The position numbers were made by a program, and so were the translations under genes. Under the pieces are notes generated by a model. That model was not told the origin of the DNA and did no database searches. It worked only from the letters and a program-made list of their open reading frames with translations. A stretch of 64,000 bases of DNA from an uncultured Collinsella sp. (GTDB lineage Bacteria; Actinomycetota; Coriobacteriia; Coriobacteriales; Coriobacteriaceae), in contig UQIV01000008.1 of the NCBI GenBank assembly GCA_900541205.1, positions 11,145 through 75,144 of the forward strand, in the 5' to 3' direction. Below, one piece after another: positions 27,661-35,955 of the stretch (its first letter is position 1; each line of letters begins with the position of its first letter).

Positions 27661-28257
27661 ATGGCGATACCAGTGGACCTTCGCATTAAGAAAACCTACC
27701 GCGCCCTGTTCGATGCCTTCACCGAGCTTCTCGAGGAGCATCGTTTTGAGGACCTGACGGTTGCCATGCTGTGCGACCGCGCCATGATTCGCCGCACGAC
27801 GTTCTACAAGCACTTTCGCGACAAGAACGATTACTTTGCCTTTTATATCGATGAGCTCATGTCGGGCTTGCCGCAAAAACAGCCCGATGAGGCCGGCGCA
27901 GTGTCTGCCGAGGACGTGCACGCGCTTCGGCACGCGATTTTGGACGATGCCATGGATTTGATTCTGGCGCACGAGCGGCTCATGGATAACATTTTGGCAA
28001 GCAGCATGTCGGGCATGTTGACCAACGTTATTTGCGACCGTATTGCCCGCTCCATCCGTGAGCGTGTGATGAACGTGCTTGCCGAGGATGCCCTGGCCCC
28101 CGTGTCACTTGAGACGACGTCTGAGTTTGTCGCCGGCGGTATTATCCGACTTTTCACGATATGGTGGGAATCGGGCCACGATCTTGAGCGTCGACCTGAG
28201 ATGGCCGACGTGGTCGATGCGCTGTTCGAGCGGACCATGACACCGGTGCATCACTAA
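27661..28257 (+). CDS. TetR-family transcriptional regulator
   Basis: A 198-residue regulator: N-terminal helix-turn-helix (IKKTYRALFDAFTELLEEHR, DRAMIRRTTFYKHFRDKNDY) and a helical effector domain. The HTH resembles the TetR group with the C-terminal TetR_C_7-type domain, often regulating membrane or fatty-acid functions; target and ligand unknown. It diverges from the lemA-like gene across about 200 bases. The start may be ATG 27661 or GTG 27673; ribosome sites are weak for both. It is convergent with tRNA-Ser. Confidence 0.85.
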   Translation: MAIPVDLRIKKTYRALFDAFTELLEEHRFEDLTVAMLCDRAMIRRTTFYKHFRDKNDYFAFYIDELMSGLPQKQPDEAGAVSAEDVHALRHAILDDAMDLILAHERLMDNILASSMSGMLTNVICDRIARSIRERVMNVLAEDALAPVSLETTSEFVAGGIIRLFTIWWESGHDLERRPEMADVVDALFERTMTPVHH

Positions 28258-28260
28258 AAG

Positions 28261-28350
28261 TGGCGGAGAGAGGGGGATTCGAACCCCCGGAACGCTCTCG
28301 CGCTCAACGGTTTTCAAGACCGCCGCATTCAACCGCTCTGCCATCTCTCC
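28261..28350 (-). tRNA. tRNA-Ser (anticodon UGA)
   Basis: A 90-nt class II tRNA on the minus strand. Acceptor arm GGAGAGA pairs with TCTCTCC, discriminator G73, and CCA is encoded (28261-28263). The anticodon loop CTTGAAA contains TGA flanked by stem CGGT/ACCG. A long variable arm with GCGCGAGAGCG-like pairing and T-arm GGGGGTTCGAATCCCCC are present. The extra arm and G73 confirm serine identity. Confidence 0.97.
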
Positions 28351-28401
28351 GTGAGTCGTAATGATAGCATCGTTTTGAATTTGCAACAGGGAAGGCGAAC
28401 G

Positions 28402-30183
28402 ATGACGATCACCGAAATCGACGAGAAGTTCATGCGCGAGGCGCTGGCGGAGGCGCGAGTCGCCGCGGCGGTGGGCGAGGTGCCCATCGGAGCCGTAGTG
28501 GTGCGCGACGGTGAGATCGTCGCGAGGGCACACAATCGGCGCGAACTCGACCAGGACCCTTCGGCTCATGCCGAGTTTGCGGCCGTGTGCGCCGCTGCCC
28601 AGGCGCTTGGCCGCTGGCGCCTTTTCGACTGTACGGTTTATGTGACGTTGGAACCCTGCTGCATGTGCGCGGGCCTTATGGTCAACGCGCGCGTGGGGCG
28701 CTGCGTGTATGGCGCGAGTGATGCCAAGGCGGGCGCGCTGGGTTCGCTGTATGACCTGAATGCCGATCCGCGCCTGAATCATCGGTTTAACGTGACGGCT
28801 GGGGTCCTGACGGATGAATGCCGCGAGCTGCTGAGTAGCTATTTTGGCGGTCTGCGCGGAGCGGGTGGCAGCGGCTGTGGCTGCGGTCCGAACCTTGAGG
28901 CGCATGCCGCCCACGCCGCGGCGCTTGCAGGTGCCGGTGAGGATGCTGGCATGGCGGTTGACTTTGGTCCTGCGTGCCGCCGACCCCGCCGTGTGCTGTT
29001 GGCGATCGACTCCTTTAAGGGCAGCGTTTCGAGTGCGCAGGCGGAGGCGACGGTTGCCGAAGGCGTGCGCCGTGTGTGGTCCGATGCCCAGGTGGCCGCG
29101 TTGCCGCTGGCGGATGGTGGCGAGGGAACGCTCGATGCTATCGCCGCGTGTGGCGGTGAGATTGTGACCTGCGAGGTGGCAGGTCCCTTGGGCGATCGCG
29201 TGTCTGCCCGGATGCTGGTGGACGACGAGCGCGACTCGGCTGTAATTGAGATGGCCGAGACGGCGGGTATTGGGTATTCGAGCTGTACGGAGTCGGCGGC
29301 GTTGGCGGCTTCGACCTATGGCGTGGGCGAGCTGATGCTCCGTGCGGTTCGCGCCGGGGCAAAGACTATCTATATTGGTCTGGGCGGCAGTGCCACCAAC
29401 GACGGTGGCGCCGGCATGCTGCAGGCGCTGGGCGCGCGTGTGGTCGATGATCAGGGATGCGATGTCGCCCCCGGTCTTGCCGGCCTTGAGCAGGTGGCGA
29501 GCGTTGATTTGGCGCCAGCGCTGCAGGCTTTGGATGATGCTCGTATCGTTGTGCTTTCCGATGTCGAGAATCCGCTCGTGGGGCGTCGAGGCGCACTGGC
29601 GGTGTTTGGCGGGCAGAAGGGCCTGCCGGCGGATGATGTCGAGGCGCTGCACAGATACGACGGCTGGATGGTCGGCTACGGTCGCCTGCTCGATGCGGCA
29701 ATTTTCGAGGCGCGAGCCCAGGGGTTGTTGCGCACACCCGAGGGCGCACGGACATTTGGCTCGGTGCTCGGCGTGCCCGGCGCGGGCGCTGCCGGTGGCT
29801 TGGGCGCCGCGTTGCTGGCGCTCGGTGCGGAGCTGCGCTCGGGTGTAGAGACGGTGCTCGATCTCGTGGGGTTTGACGAGCGCGTGCGCGATGTCGACCT
29901 GGTCATAACAGGCGAGGGCAATATGGACGAGCAGTCCGCCGCCGGTAAGGCGCCGGTGGGTGTGGCCCGTCGTGCGAAGCGATATGGCAAGCCGGTAATC
30001 GCTGTCGTGGGCGGTCGCGCTGACAACCTCGATGCGGTGTATGGGCAGGGCATCGACTTGGTGCTTCCGATCTGCCGCAAGCCCATGCCCCTCGACCAGG
30101 CGCTCGGTGTGCAAGAAGCCACAACCAACCTCATCTGCGCCGGCGAGGCAGCTGCCCAAGCCTATGACCTCGCTCGCCTCTAA
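28402..30183 (+). CDS. tadA: Fusion of tRNA adenosine deaminase (TadA) and glycerate kinase
   Basis: A 593-residue single frame with two complete enzymes. Residues 1-150 are TadA, which converts A34 of tRNA-Arg(ACG) to inosine: H56AE and PCCMC (C86, C89) are the zinc and catalytic residues, and ASDAKAGALGS follows. A Gly/Ala-rich linker (151-195) joins a full glycerate kinase of the GarK/GlxK family: LLAIDSFKGSVS, ADGGEGTLDAI, LGGSATNDGGAGM, DVENPLVGRRGA, ITGEGNMDEQSAAGKAP. This kinase phosphorylates glycerate. No stop, frameshift or internal ribosome site was seen at the junction. It starts 51 bases from tRNA-Ser, in opposite orientation. Confidence 0.9.
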   Translation: MTITEIDEKFMREALAEARVAAAVGEVPIGAVVVRDGEIVARAHNRRELDQDPSAHAEFAAVCAAAQALGRWRLFDCTVYVTLEPCCMCAGLMVNARVGRCVYGASDAKAGALGSLYDLNADPRLNHRFNVTAGVLTDECRELLSSYFGGLRGAGGSGCGCGPNLEAHAAHAAALAGAGEDAGMAVDFGPACRRPRRVLLAIDSFKGSVSSAQAEATVAEGVRRVWSDAQVAALPLADGGEGTLDAIAACGGEIVTCEVAGPLGDRVSARMLVDDERDSAVIEMAETAGIGYSSCTESAALAASTYGVGELMLRAVRAGAKTIYIGLGGSATNDGGAGMLQALGARVVDDQGCDVAPGLAGLEQVASVDLAPALQALDDARIVVLSDVENPLVGRRGALAVFGGQKGLPADDVEALHRYDGWMVGYGRLLDAAIFEARAQGLLRTPEGARTFGSVLGVPGAGAAGGLGAALLALGAELRSGVETVLDLVGFDERVRDVDLVITGEGNMDEQSAAGKAPVGVARRAKRYGKPVIAVVGGRADNLDAVYGQGIDLVLPICRKPMPLDQALGVQEATTNLICAGEAAAQAYDLARL

Positions 30184-30230
30184 AACCAATCCGAAGTTGG
30201 ATGCCCTGAGCTTTGCATCGGACCGTCTGC

Positions 30231-30386
30231 CACGAAACGTGGCCATCTACTACGTTTAACCGGGCACCCTCGACCATCCCGGAATTTGGGAAATTAAAAC
30301 CGCAGGTAGAGGGCTTGCCAATTTTCGAAAAAGCACGCTATGGTTGACCTCTGTGACCAAAACGTAGTAGATAGCCCCTTTTCGTA
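30231..30386 (+). repeat. CTACTACGTTT structured element, copy 1
   Basis: Outer arms CACGAAACGTGGCC, then ATCTACTACGTTT, and ACGTAGTAGATAGCC, then TTTTCG (inverted). The core includes CCGCAGGTAGAGGGCTTGCC. When copy 2 (59004-59159) is reverse-complemented it aligns along nearly the whole length, so the core is conserved while the ends are palindromic. No ORF. Confidence 0.75.
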
Positions 30387-30408
30387 GCACAGCACCAGAT
30401 CAGTCTAT

Positions 30409-30492
30409 TTAGGACGGGGCTTTCTTGACTGCTTTCGCCACCCTGATGCCCCACCAGTCAAAAAGTAGTCAAAAAAGCCCCGTCCCAAATTA
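30409..30492. repeat. Dispersed GGACGGGGC palindromic repeat, long copy
   Basis: Arms TTAGGACGGGGCTTTCTTG and CAAAAAAGCCCCGTCCCAAA, with further pairing GACTGCT/AGTAGTC. Related to 17831-17860 and to 63750-63874. Confidence 0.7.
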
Positions 30493-30498
30493 GCCATC

Positions 30499-30527
30499 TT
30501 GCTCTGGTGGGCGGGAGCGGGTAAGAT
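30499..30527 (+). promoter_or_regulatory. Putative ffs promoter
   Basis: TTGCTC (30499-30504), 17-base spacer, TAAGAT (30522-30527). The distance to the RNA 5' end (about 30542) is slightly long; GATATA two bases on is an alternative -10 box. Confidence 0.5.
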
Positions 30528-30541
30528 ATACCGAGCGCCTA

Positions 30542-30644
30542 GCGCGTTCGATGGGTTCGGATGACGACATGTTCCGAATCTGGTCAGGTCCGGAAGGAAG
30601 CAGCCATAAGGAGCCTCTGTCGGGCATCCGAATCCATCGAGCGC
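30542..30644 (+). ncRNA. ffs: Signal recognition particle RNA, small bacterial type (4.5S)
   Basis: A ~103-nt hairpin RNA of the signal recognition particle that pairs with Ffh to target membrane proteins. The universally conserved helix 8 motif GGTCAGGTCCGGAAGGAAGC and following AGCC are present at 30582-30605. The outer stem GCGCGTTCGATGGGTTCGGA pairs with TCCGAATCCATCGAGCGC. A short terminator follows at once. Confidence 0.95.
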
Positions 30645-30658
30645 ACGGGCGCTTTTTT
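30640..30658 (+). terminator. Terminator of SRP RNA
   Basis: AGCGC pairs with GCGCT around ACGG, followed by TTTTT. It overlaps the 3' end of the RNA. Confidence 0.7.
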
Positions 30659-30671
30659 GGTGCCGCGACAT

Positions 30672-30766
30672 GGCCCGGCCGGCGACGAGGTATTTGGTGT
30701 CTCGCTGGTCCTCGGCTGCGCCTGCGGGATCGCTCGACTACCAAATACCTCGCCGCCGGCCGGGCC
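30672..30766. repeat. 27-bp inverted repeat element after SRP RNA
   Basis: 30672-30698 and 30740-30766 are complementary with one mismatch (GGCCCGGCCGGCGACGAGG on the left). The 41-nt loop is GC-rich with CTCGGCTGCGCCTGCGGG. Similar in design to the element at 56422-56493. Its function is unknown; 30767-30908 beyond it holds nothing recognisable. Confidence 0.8.
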
Positions 30767-30908
30767 CCGTCGTCCAAAAATCACCCGTAAAGGCGCGTTT
30801 ATCTGATTAAATCTATCCCTTGCGGAATGCGGCTTGCTGGTGTTGTCTGGGCATTGATGGCTATGTGGTTCAAGAGGCGGCGGTGCTGTTGCTTGAATTT
30901 TTGCAGTT

Positions 30909-30952
30909 AAAGAGGCTCGTTTCCCTGGGTTGGGGAAACGAGCCTCTTTTTG
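30909..30952 (-). terminator. Terminator downstream of coiled-coil surface protein gene
   Basis: AAAGAGGCTCGTTTCCC pairs with GGGAAACGAGCCTCTTT; runs of A and T flank it. It lies 42 bases downstream of the minus-strand stop. Confidence 0.88.
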
Positions 30953-30994
30953 TCTCTGGGCTTGTGGATTGGCGGAGACAATAGCCGCCGGCAG

Positions 30995-32008
30995 CTATTT
31001 TGAGTTCTTGATGCGGCGTGTGGCTGTGGCGGTTATTCCGAGGCCTGCGGCGGCGATTCCTGCGAGTGCGATTGCGCTCGGTGCTGTGTCGCCCGTGTTC
31101 GCGAGCTTGCCGGCGGTCGTATCTGCTTGCTTGCCGCTGCTCGTGTTCGCCTGCTTGGTGGAGCTCGATGGGGCGTCTTTGCCGGTTGCAGGTGAGGCAA
31201 CGGGCGGTGTCGTCTCGGCGGGTTGCGTTGAGCCGGAGGGAGGCACTGTCTCAGCGGGTTTCGTTATCTCGGGCGAGGTGGTCTTATCTGCCGCGGCCTT
31301 TGCCTCTTCGTATGCTTTGCAGGCGTCATCATAGGCCGCTTGCGCCTTTTCCAAATCGCCGAGGAGCGCATTTCGCTTGGCTATGTCCTCGTCGATGTGG
31401 GCTTTAGCTTCCTCTGCCTCACTTTCGAAATGCTGAACCTGTTTTTCCTGGCTTTCGAGTCGGCGTTGGTAGGAGTGAAGATCATCTTCATAAGATTTTT
31501 CTCGCCTTTCTGCCGCCATGATCTCACTGCGCAACTGCTTAATATGCTCCTTAATAGCTGTGCTGGGCTCCTCGTCGCCGAGTGCTTCAAGTGCCTTATC
31601 TAATTCTGCCTGAAGGCCGCTTGTCCGGTTGTGGGCCTCATCGTATTTGGCTTGGGCTGCATCGACGTTCGCTTGCATGGCGGGAAGGGGTTCCCTCCGT
31701 TTGGCGGCTTCCGTCACCACCATGTCGTAGATCTCTTGAAAAGCGGCAATGTCATCATCGATTTCCGCAAGTTTTTCGGGACTTGCGGCGTCTTTTGCGG
31801 CCTCGAGGTTTTTGAGCGCTTCCTGCATGGCTGCATACGCTTTTTCTTTTGCGGCGGCCGCATCTTCCGTCTGCAAGGCAACTGCACCGGTGGGGGAGCT
31901 GGTTTCTGCCGCGATCGCCGCTACGGGGGCGATTCCCGCGACAAGTGCCGCGGAAAGGGCGATGCCCACAGTTGCTCGTCTTGCTCTTCTTGCGAGAATG
32001 TCGTTCAT
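30995..32008 (-). CDS. Coiled-coil surface protein with LANTG sorting signal
   Basis: A 337-residue secreted protein. Signal peptide (1 to about 34, ending VAAIAAE), then about 190 residues of charged heptad-like helix (KAYAAMQEALKNLEAAKDAA, LRSEIMAAERREKSYEDDL), a Pro/Thr/Ser-rich stalk (KPAETVPPSGSTQP), and a cell-wall sorting signal LANTG (302-306), hydrophobic segment and basic tail RRIKNSK. LAxTG is the motif cut by class E sortases in actinobacteria. It should be covalently anchored to the cell wall and project outward. No sortase is in the window. Confidence 0.85.
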   Translation of the reverse strand: MNDILARRARRATVGIALSAALVAGIAPVAAIAAETSSPTGAVALQTEDAAAAKEKAYAAMQEALKNLEAAKDAASPEKLAEIDDDIAAFQEIYDMVVTEAAKRREPLPAMQANVDAAQAKYDEAHNRTSGLQAELDKALEALGDEEPSTAIKEHIKQLRSEIMAAERREKSYEDDLHSYQRRLESQEKQVQHFESEAEEAKAHIDEDIAKRNALLGDLEKAQAAYDDACKAYEEAKAAADKTTSPEITKPAETVPPSGSTQPAETTPPVASPATGKDAPSSSTKQANTSSGKQADTTAGKLANTGDTAPSAIALAGIAAAGLGITATATRRIKNSK

Positions 32009-32221
32009 CTCGGCACCTCATTTCAAGGGTCGGCGACTAACTTGGTAGCACTAATGTAAGTATATCAGGCGGTTTGCCCGTCATTGATCGGGCGTGCGCG
32101 CCTCTCCGCTTCTTTGGAAACCGAATCCCGTTAGAAATGACGAGTTGTTTACGCTTCTTTTGGGGTGGCGGTACTATCATGGTTCGAATTGAATGTGGAT
32201 GATGATAGGGAGCGCCTTTTT

Positions 32222-34066
32222 ATGATTGAGCTGCTTAGGCGTTTTGGTGGTAAGTTTCGCCGATATATTGTGATCGGCCCTGCGTGCAAGCTGATCGAAG
32301 TGATCTTTGACCTGCTGACGCCGCTGGTGATTGCCCAGATGATCGATAAGGGCATTGGGGCGCACGACGTGAACGCCGTTATCCACTACGGTATGCTACT
32401 TGCCGCCATGGCCGTGATCGGCATCTCGTTTACGCTCGTCTGCCAAAAGATGGCGGCGCTCACCTCGCAGGGCATGGGCACCGACATTCGCGGCGCGCTC
32501 TACGAGCACATCAACAAGCTGAGCTATGCTGAGCTCGACCGCTTTGGCACGCCGTCGCTCATCACCCGCATCACCAACGACGTTAACCAGGTCCAGCTCG
32601 CTGTGGCGCTGGGCGTGCGCATGCTCATCCGCTGGCCCTTTCTAGCGGTGGGCTCCATGTGCGCGGCCCTTGCCATCGACCTTAAGCTCGGCATGATCTT
32701 CTTGATCTGCACGCCCGCTATCGGCCTGGTGTTCTGGTTTGTCATGGCGCGCTGCATCCCGTATTACAGGCAGCTGCAGGCAAAGCTCGACCGCATCGCG
32801 CTTATCTGCCGCGAGGGGCTTTCGGGCGCCCGCGTTGTTCGCGCCTTTGTGCGTGAGGACCACGAGCGCGAGCGCTTTGCCCAAGCCGCCGATGACCAGG
32901 CCAATACCGCCATCGCGGTGGGCAAGCTCTCGTCAATCCTTAATCCCGTCACGTTTCTTGTGATGAACCTGGGCGTGTGCGCCATCCTGTGGGTGGGCGG
33001 CATCCAGGTCAACGTGGGCGAGCTCACGCAGGGCCAGGTCATGGCGTTTGTGAACTACATGACGCAGACCCTGACCTCCATCGTGTACGTCGCCAACCTG
33101 GTCGTGGTCTTTACCAAGGCGAGCGCCAGTGCGTCGCGTATCAACGAGGTGCTCAATTGTGAGCCGGGCATTACCGACGAGGGCAACCAGCCGGTCGCGC
33201 TGCCCAAGCCGGGCAATGTCACTCCAGTTCCCGCGCTGAGCTTGAGCCATGCGAGCTTCTCTTTTGGCACCGGCGCTGCCAACGCCGTCAACGATGTGAC
33301 CCTGGAGCTCCCACTGGGCAAGACGCTCGGCATTATCGGCGGCACGGGCAGCGGCAAGTCCACACTCGTCTCGCTTATCTCGCGCCTGTACGATGCGAGC
33401 ACCGGCAGCGTGAGCGTGATGGGCGCCGACGTGCGCACCTGGCCGCTCGACCAGTTGCGCCGTGTGGTCGCGACTGTTCCGCAGCGCGCGTCGCTGGTGA
33501 GCGGCACCATCCGCAGCAACCTGACCTGGCGTGACGAGTCGGCGACCGACGAGGAGCTCTGGGCAGCGCTCGATATGGCGCAAGCGAGTGAGTTCGTGCG
33601 CAACAAGCTGCAGGGGCTCGATGCCCCGGTCGAGGCGGGCGGTAAGAACTTTAGCGGCGGTCAGCGCCAGCGCCTGACCATTGCGCGTGCCTTGGTGGGT
33701 TCGCCTCAGGTATTGATCATGGACGACTCCGCCTCGGCGCTCGACTTTAAGACCGACGCGGCGCTTCGCCATGCCATCCGCGAGCGCAGTGTGCGCGGTG
33801 CCGCCGAGGGCGGGCTGCCGCTCACGACCGTCATCGTGAGCCAACGTGTCTCGACCGTTCGCGATGCCGACATGATCTGCGTACTCGACCACGGCTCGGT
33901 TGCGGGTCTGGGCACGCATGACGAGCTGTACGCGACCTGCCAGCTCTATCGCGAGATTTGCCAGTCGCAGCTGCGCCGCGAGGAGCTCGAGGGCCAGCAG
34001 GGGAGCACGACGCCCGCGTCCGCTCCGACCGCCCCCGCATCCGTCTGCGCAAAGGAGGGATGCTAA
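32222..34066 (+). CDS. ABC exporter half-transporter, degenerate catalytic site
   Basis: A 614-residue half-transporter with six membrane helices and an ATPase domain: Walker A GGTGSGKST, signature NFSGGQRQR, Walker B VLIMDDSASALDFKTDAALR. As in the exporter at 19657, Asp replaces the catalytic Glu and the following residues DFKTDAALRHA are almost the same, so the two are paralogues. ATG 32222 follows AGGGAG; a GTG frame from 32165 is less likely. The partner starts immediately after the stop. Confidence 0.9.
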   Translation: MIELLRRFGGKFRRYIVIGPACKLIEVIFDLLTPLVIAQMIDKGIGAHDVNAVIHYGMLLAAMAVIGISFTLVCQKMAALTSQGMGTDIRGALYEHINKLSYAELDRFGTPSLITRITNDVNQVQLAVALGVRMLIRWPFLAVGSMCAALAIDLKLGMIFLICTPAIGLVFWFVMARCIPYYRQLQAKLDRIALICREGLSGARVVRAFVREDHERERFAQAADDQANTAIAVGKLSSILNPVTFLVMNLGVCAILWVGGIQVNVGELTQGQVMAFVNYMTQTLTSIVYVANLVVVFTKASASASRINEVLNCEPGITDEGNQPVALPKPGNVTPVPALSLSHASFSFGTGAANAVNDVTLELPLGKTLGIIGGTGSGKSTLVSLISRLYDASTGSVSVMGADVRTWPLDQLRRVVATVPQRASLVSGTIRSNLTWRDESATDEELWAALDMAQASEFVRNKLQGLDAPVEAGGKNFSGGQRQRLTIARALVGSPQVLIMDDSASALDFKTDAALRHAIRERSVRGAAEGGLPLTTVIVSQRVSTVRDADMICVLDHGSVAGLGTHDELYATCQLYREICQSQLRREELEGQQGSTTPASAPTAPASVCAKEGC

Positions 34067-35926
34067 ATGAATCCGTACACTTCCTCCGGTTCGGTCGCCA
34101 CGATGACGGCCAACGTGTCCGGCAACGATAACCTCAACGACCTGGGTGACGGTCCGCGCCAGCCCGGCGATCCCGAGCGCTATCCCGTGGGTGCGGTGAC
34201 TCGCCGTCTGATGGGCTACGTTCGTCCGCATCGCATTTCGTTTGTTGCGTCGTTTGTGAGTGCCGCCATCTCCGTGATTCTGCAGCTCTACACGCCTATT
34301 CTCATCGGCGAGGGCATCGACCTGATCGTTGCCGCCGGGCAGGTGGATTTCGATGCACTGCTGTCGCTCGTTACCAAGCTCGCGATTGTCGTCGTAGGTG
34401 CTGCGGCCTTCCAGTGGCTACAGGGCTACTGCGTCAACCGCCTGTCCTACGAGACGGTGCGCGATATGCGCGTGGAGGCGAGCGATAAGCTCAGCCGCAT
34501 GCCGCTCAGCTTTATCGACAGCCATGCTCACGGCGACCTCATGAGCCGCGTGGTCAACGACGTCGACCAGGTGGGCGACGGTCTGCTGCAGGGCTTCACG
34601 CAGCTCTTCACCGGTGTTATTACCATCGTGGGCACGCTCGCGTTTATGCTTTCCATCAACCTGACCATGACGCTTGTGGTGGTACTCGTCACGCCGCTTT
34701 CCATTTTTGCAGCCGGCGCCATCGCCAAGCTTTCCAACAAGAGTTTTACAGCACAGCAGCGCATTCAAGGGCAGCTCGGTGGTCATATCGAGGAGTATGT
34801 GGGCGAGCAAAAGCTGGTTGATGCGTTTGCCTACGGCCCGAACGCCCAAGCGCGCTTTGACGCGCTCAACGCCGAGCTCTATACGGCAGGTGAGCGTGCA
34901 CAGTTTATGGGTTCGCTCTCTAACCCCGGTACGCGCTTTATCAACAACATCATCTATGCCGTGGTCGCCGTGATCGGCTGCGTGGGCGTGATCACGGGCG
35001 TGCCGGCGGCGCTTACGGTGGGTGGCGTGCAGATCTTCCTGTCCTACGCCAACCAGTACACCAAGCCGTTCAACGAGGTCACCAACGTCATTACGCAGAT
35101 CCAGACCGCGTATGCCTCGGCGCGTCGCATGTTTGCGCTGCTCGATGCGCGCGAGCAGGAGCCCGATGCGGCGGATGCCGTGGAACTTGCCGCCCCGCAG
35201 GGTGAGGTGACCTTTGAGCATGTGGACTTTAGCTACGTGTCCGACCGCAAGCTGCTGCAGGACATCTGCATCGAGGCCAAGCCCGGCATGCGCTTTGCCC
35301 TAGTTGGCCCCACGGGCTGCGGAAAGACAACGCTCATCAATTTGCTACTGCGTTTTTACGATATCGATGCCGGTCGCATTGCGGTCGATGGCCGTTCCTC
35401 GCGTGACTACACGCGCACAAGCCTGCGCCGCGCCTTTGGCATGGTGTTGCAGGACACTTGGCTGTTCGAGGGCACGGTGGCGGAAAACATCGCCTACGGC
35501 TGCCCCGACGCCACGCGCGAGCAGGTTATCGAAGCTGCCAAGCGCGCGCACGCGCACAAATTTATCGGGCAGCTGCCAGGCGGCTACGATACGGTCATCG
35601 GCGAGGACGGCGGCACGTTTAGCCAGGGTCAAAAACAGCTGCTGTGCATCGCGCGCGTCATGCTCACCGACCCGGCTATCTTGCTGCTGGACGAGGCGAC
35701 CTCGAGCATCGATACCCGCACCGAGCTGCAGGTGCAGGCGGCATTCGACGAGCTCATGGCCGGTCACACAAGCTTTGTCGTGGCGCACCGCCTGTCGACG
35801 ATCCGCAACGCCGACTGCATTCTGGTCATGCGCGACGGCCAGATTATCGAGCGCGGCACGCACGACGAGCTGCTAGCGGCAGGCGGCTTCTACGCCGAAC
35901 TCTACCGCAGCCAGTTTGCCCAGTAA
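34067..35926 (+). CDS. ABC exporter half-transporter, canonical catalytic site
   Basis: A 619-residue partner of the preceding gene. After a ~35-residue soluble N-terminus come six membrane helices, then Walker A GPTGCGKTT, signature FSQGQKQ and Walker B LLLDEATSSIDTRTEL with catalytic Glu. ATG 34067 abuts the upstream TAA and uses AAGGAGGG inside the upstream gene. Together they form a heterodimeric exporter with one active and one degenerate ATP site. Substrate unknown; unlike the 19.2-kb operon there is no adjacent regulator. Confidence 0.9.
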   Translation: MNPYTSSGSVATMTANVSGNDNLNDLGDGPRQPGDPERYPVGAVTRRLMGYVRPHRISFVASFVSAAISVILQLYTPILIGEGIDLIVAAGQVDFDALLSLVTKLAIVVVGAAAFQWLQGYCVNRLSYETVRDMRVEASDKLSRMPLSFIDSHAHGDLMSRVVNDVDQVGDGLLQGFTQLFTGVITIVGTLAFMLSINLTMTLVVVLVTPLSIFAAGAIAKLSNKSFTAQQRIQGQLGGHIEEYVGEQKLVDAFAYGPNAQARFDALNAELYTAGERAQFMGSLSNPGTRFINNIIYAVVAVIGCVGVITGVPAALTVGGVQIFLSYANQYTKPFNEVTNVITQIQTAYASARRMFALLDAREQEPDAADAVELAAPQGEVTFEHVDFSYVSDRKLLQDICIEAKPGMRFALVGPTGCGKTTLINLLLRFYDIDAGRIAVDGRSSRDYTRTSLRRAFGMVLQDTWLFEGTVAENIAYGCPDATREQVIEAAKRAHAHKFIGQLPGGYDTVIGEDGGTFSQGQKQLLCIARVMLTDPAILLLDEATSSIDTRTELQVQAAFDELMAGHTSFVVAHRLSTIRNADCILVMRDGQIIERGTHDELLAAGGFYAELYRSQFAQ

Positions 35927-35955
35927 GCAGGTGCGTGGGGGCATGTAATGCAGCG

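Noticed and set aside
28261..28350. tRNA-Ser as an integration site for a genomic island
   Set aside because: No integrase and no duplicated tRNA 3' end found in the window.
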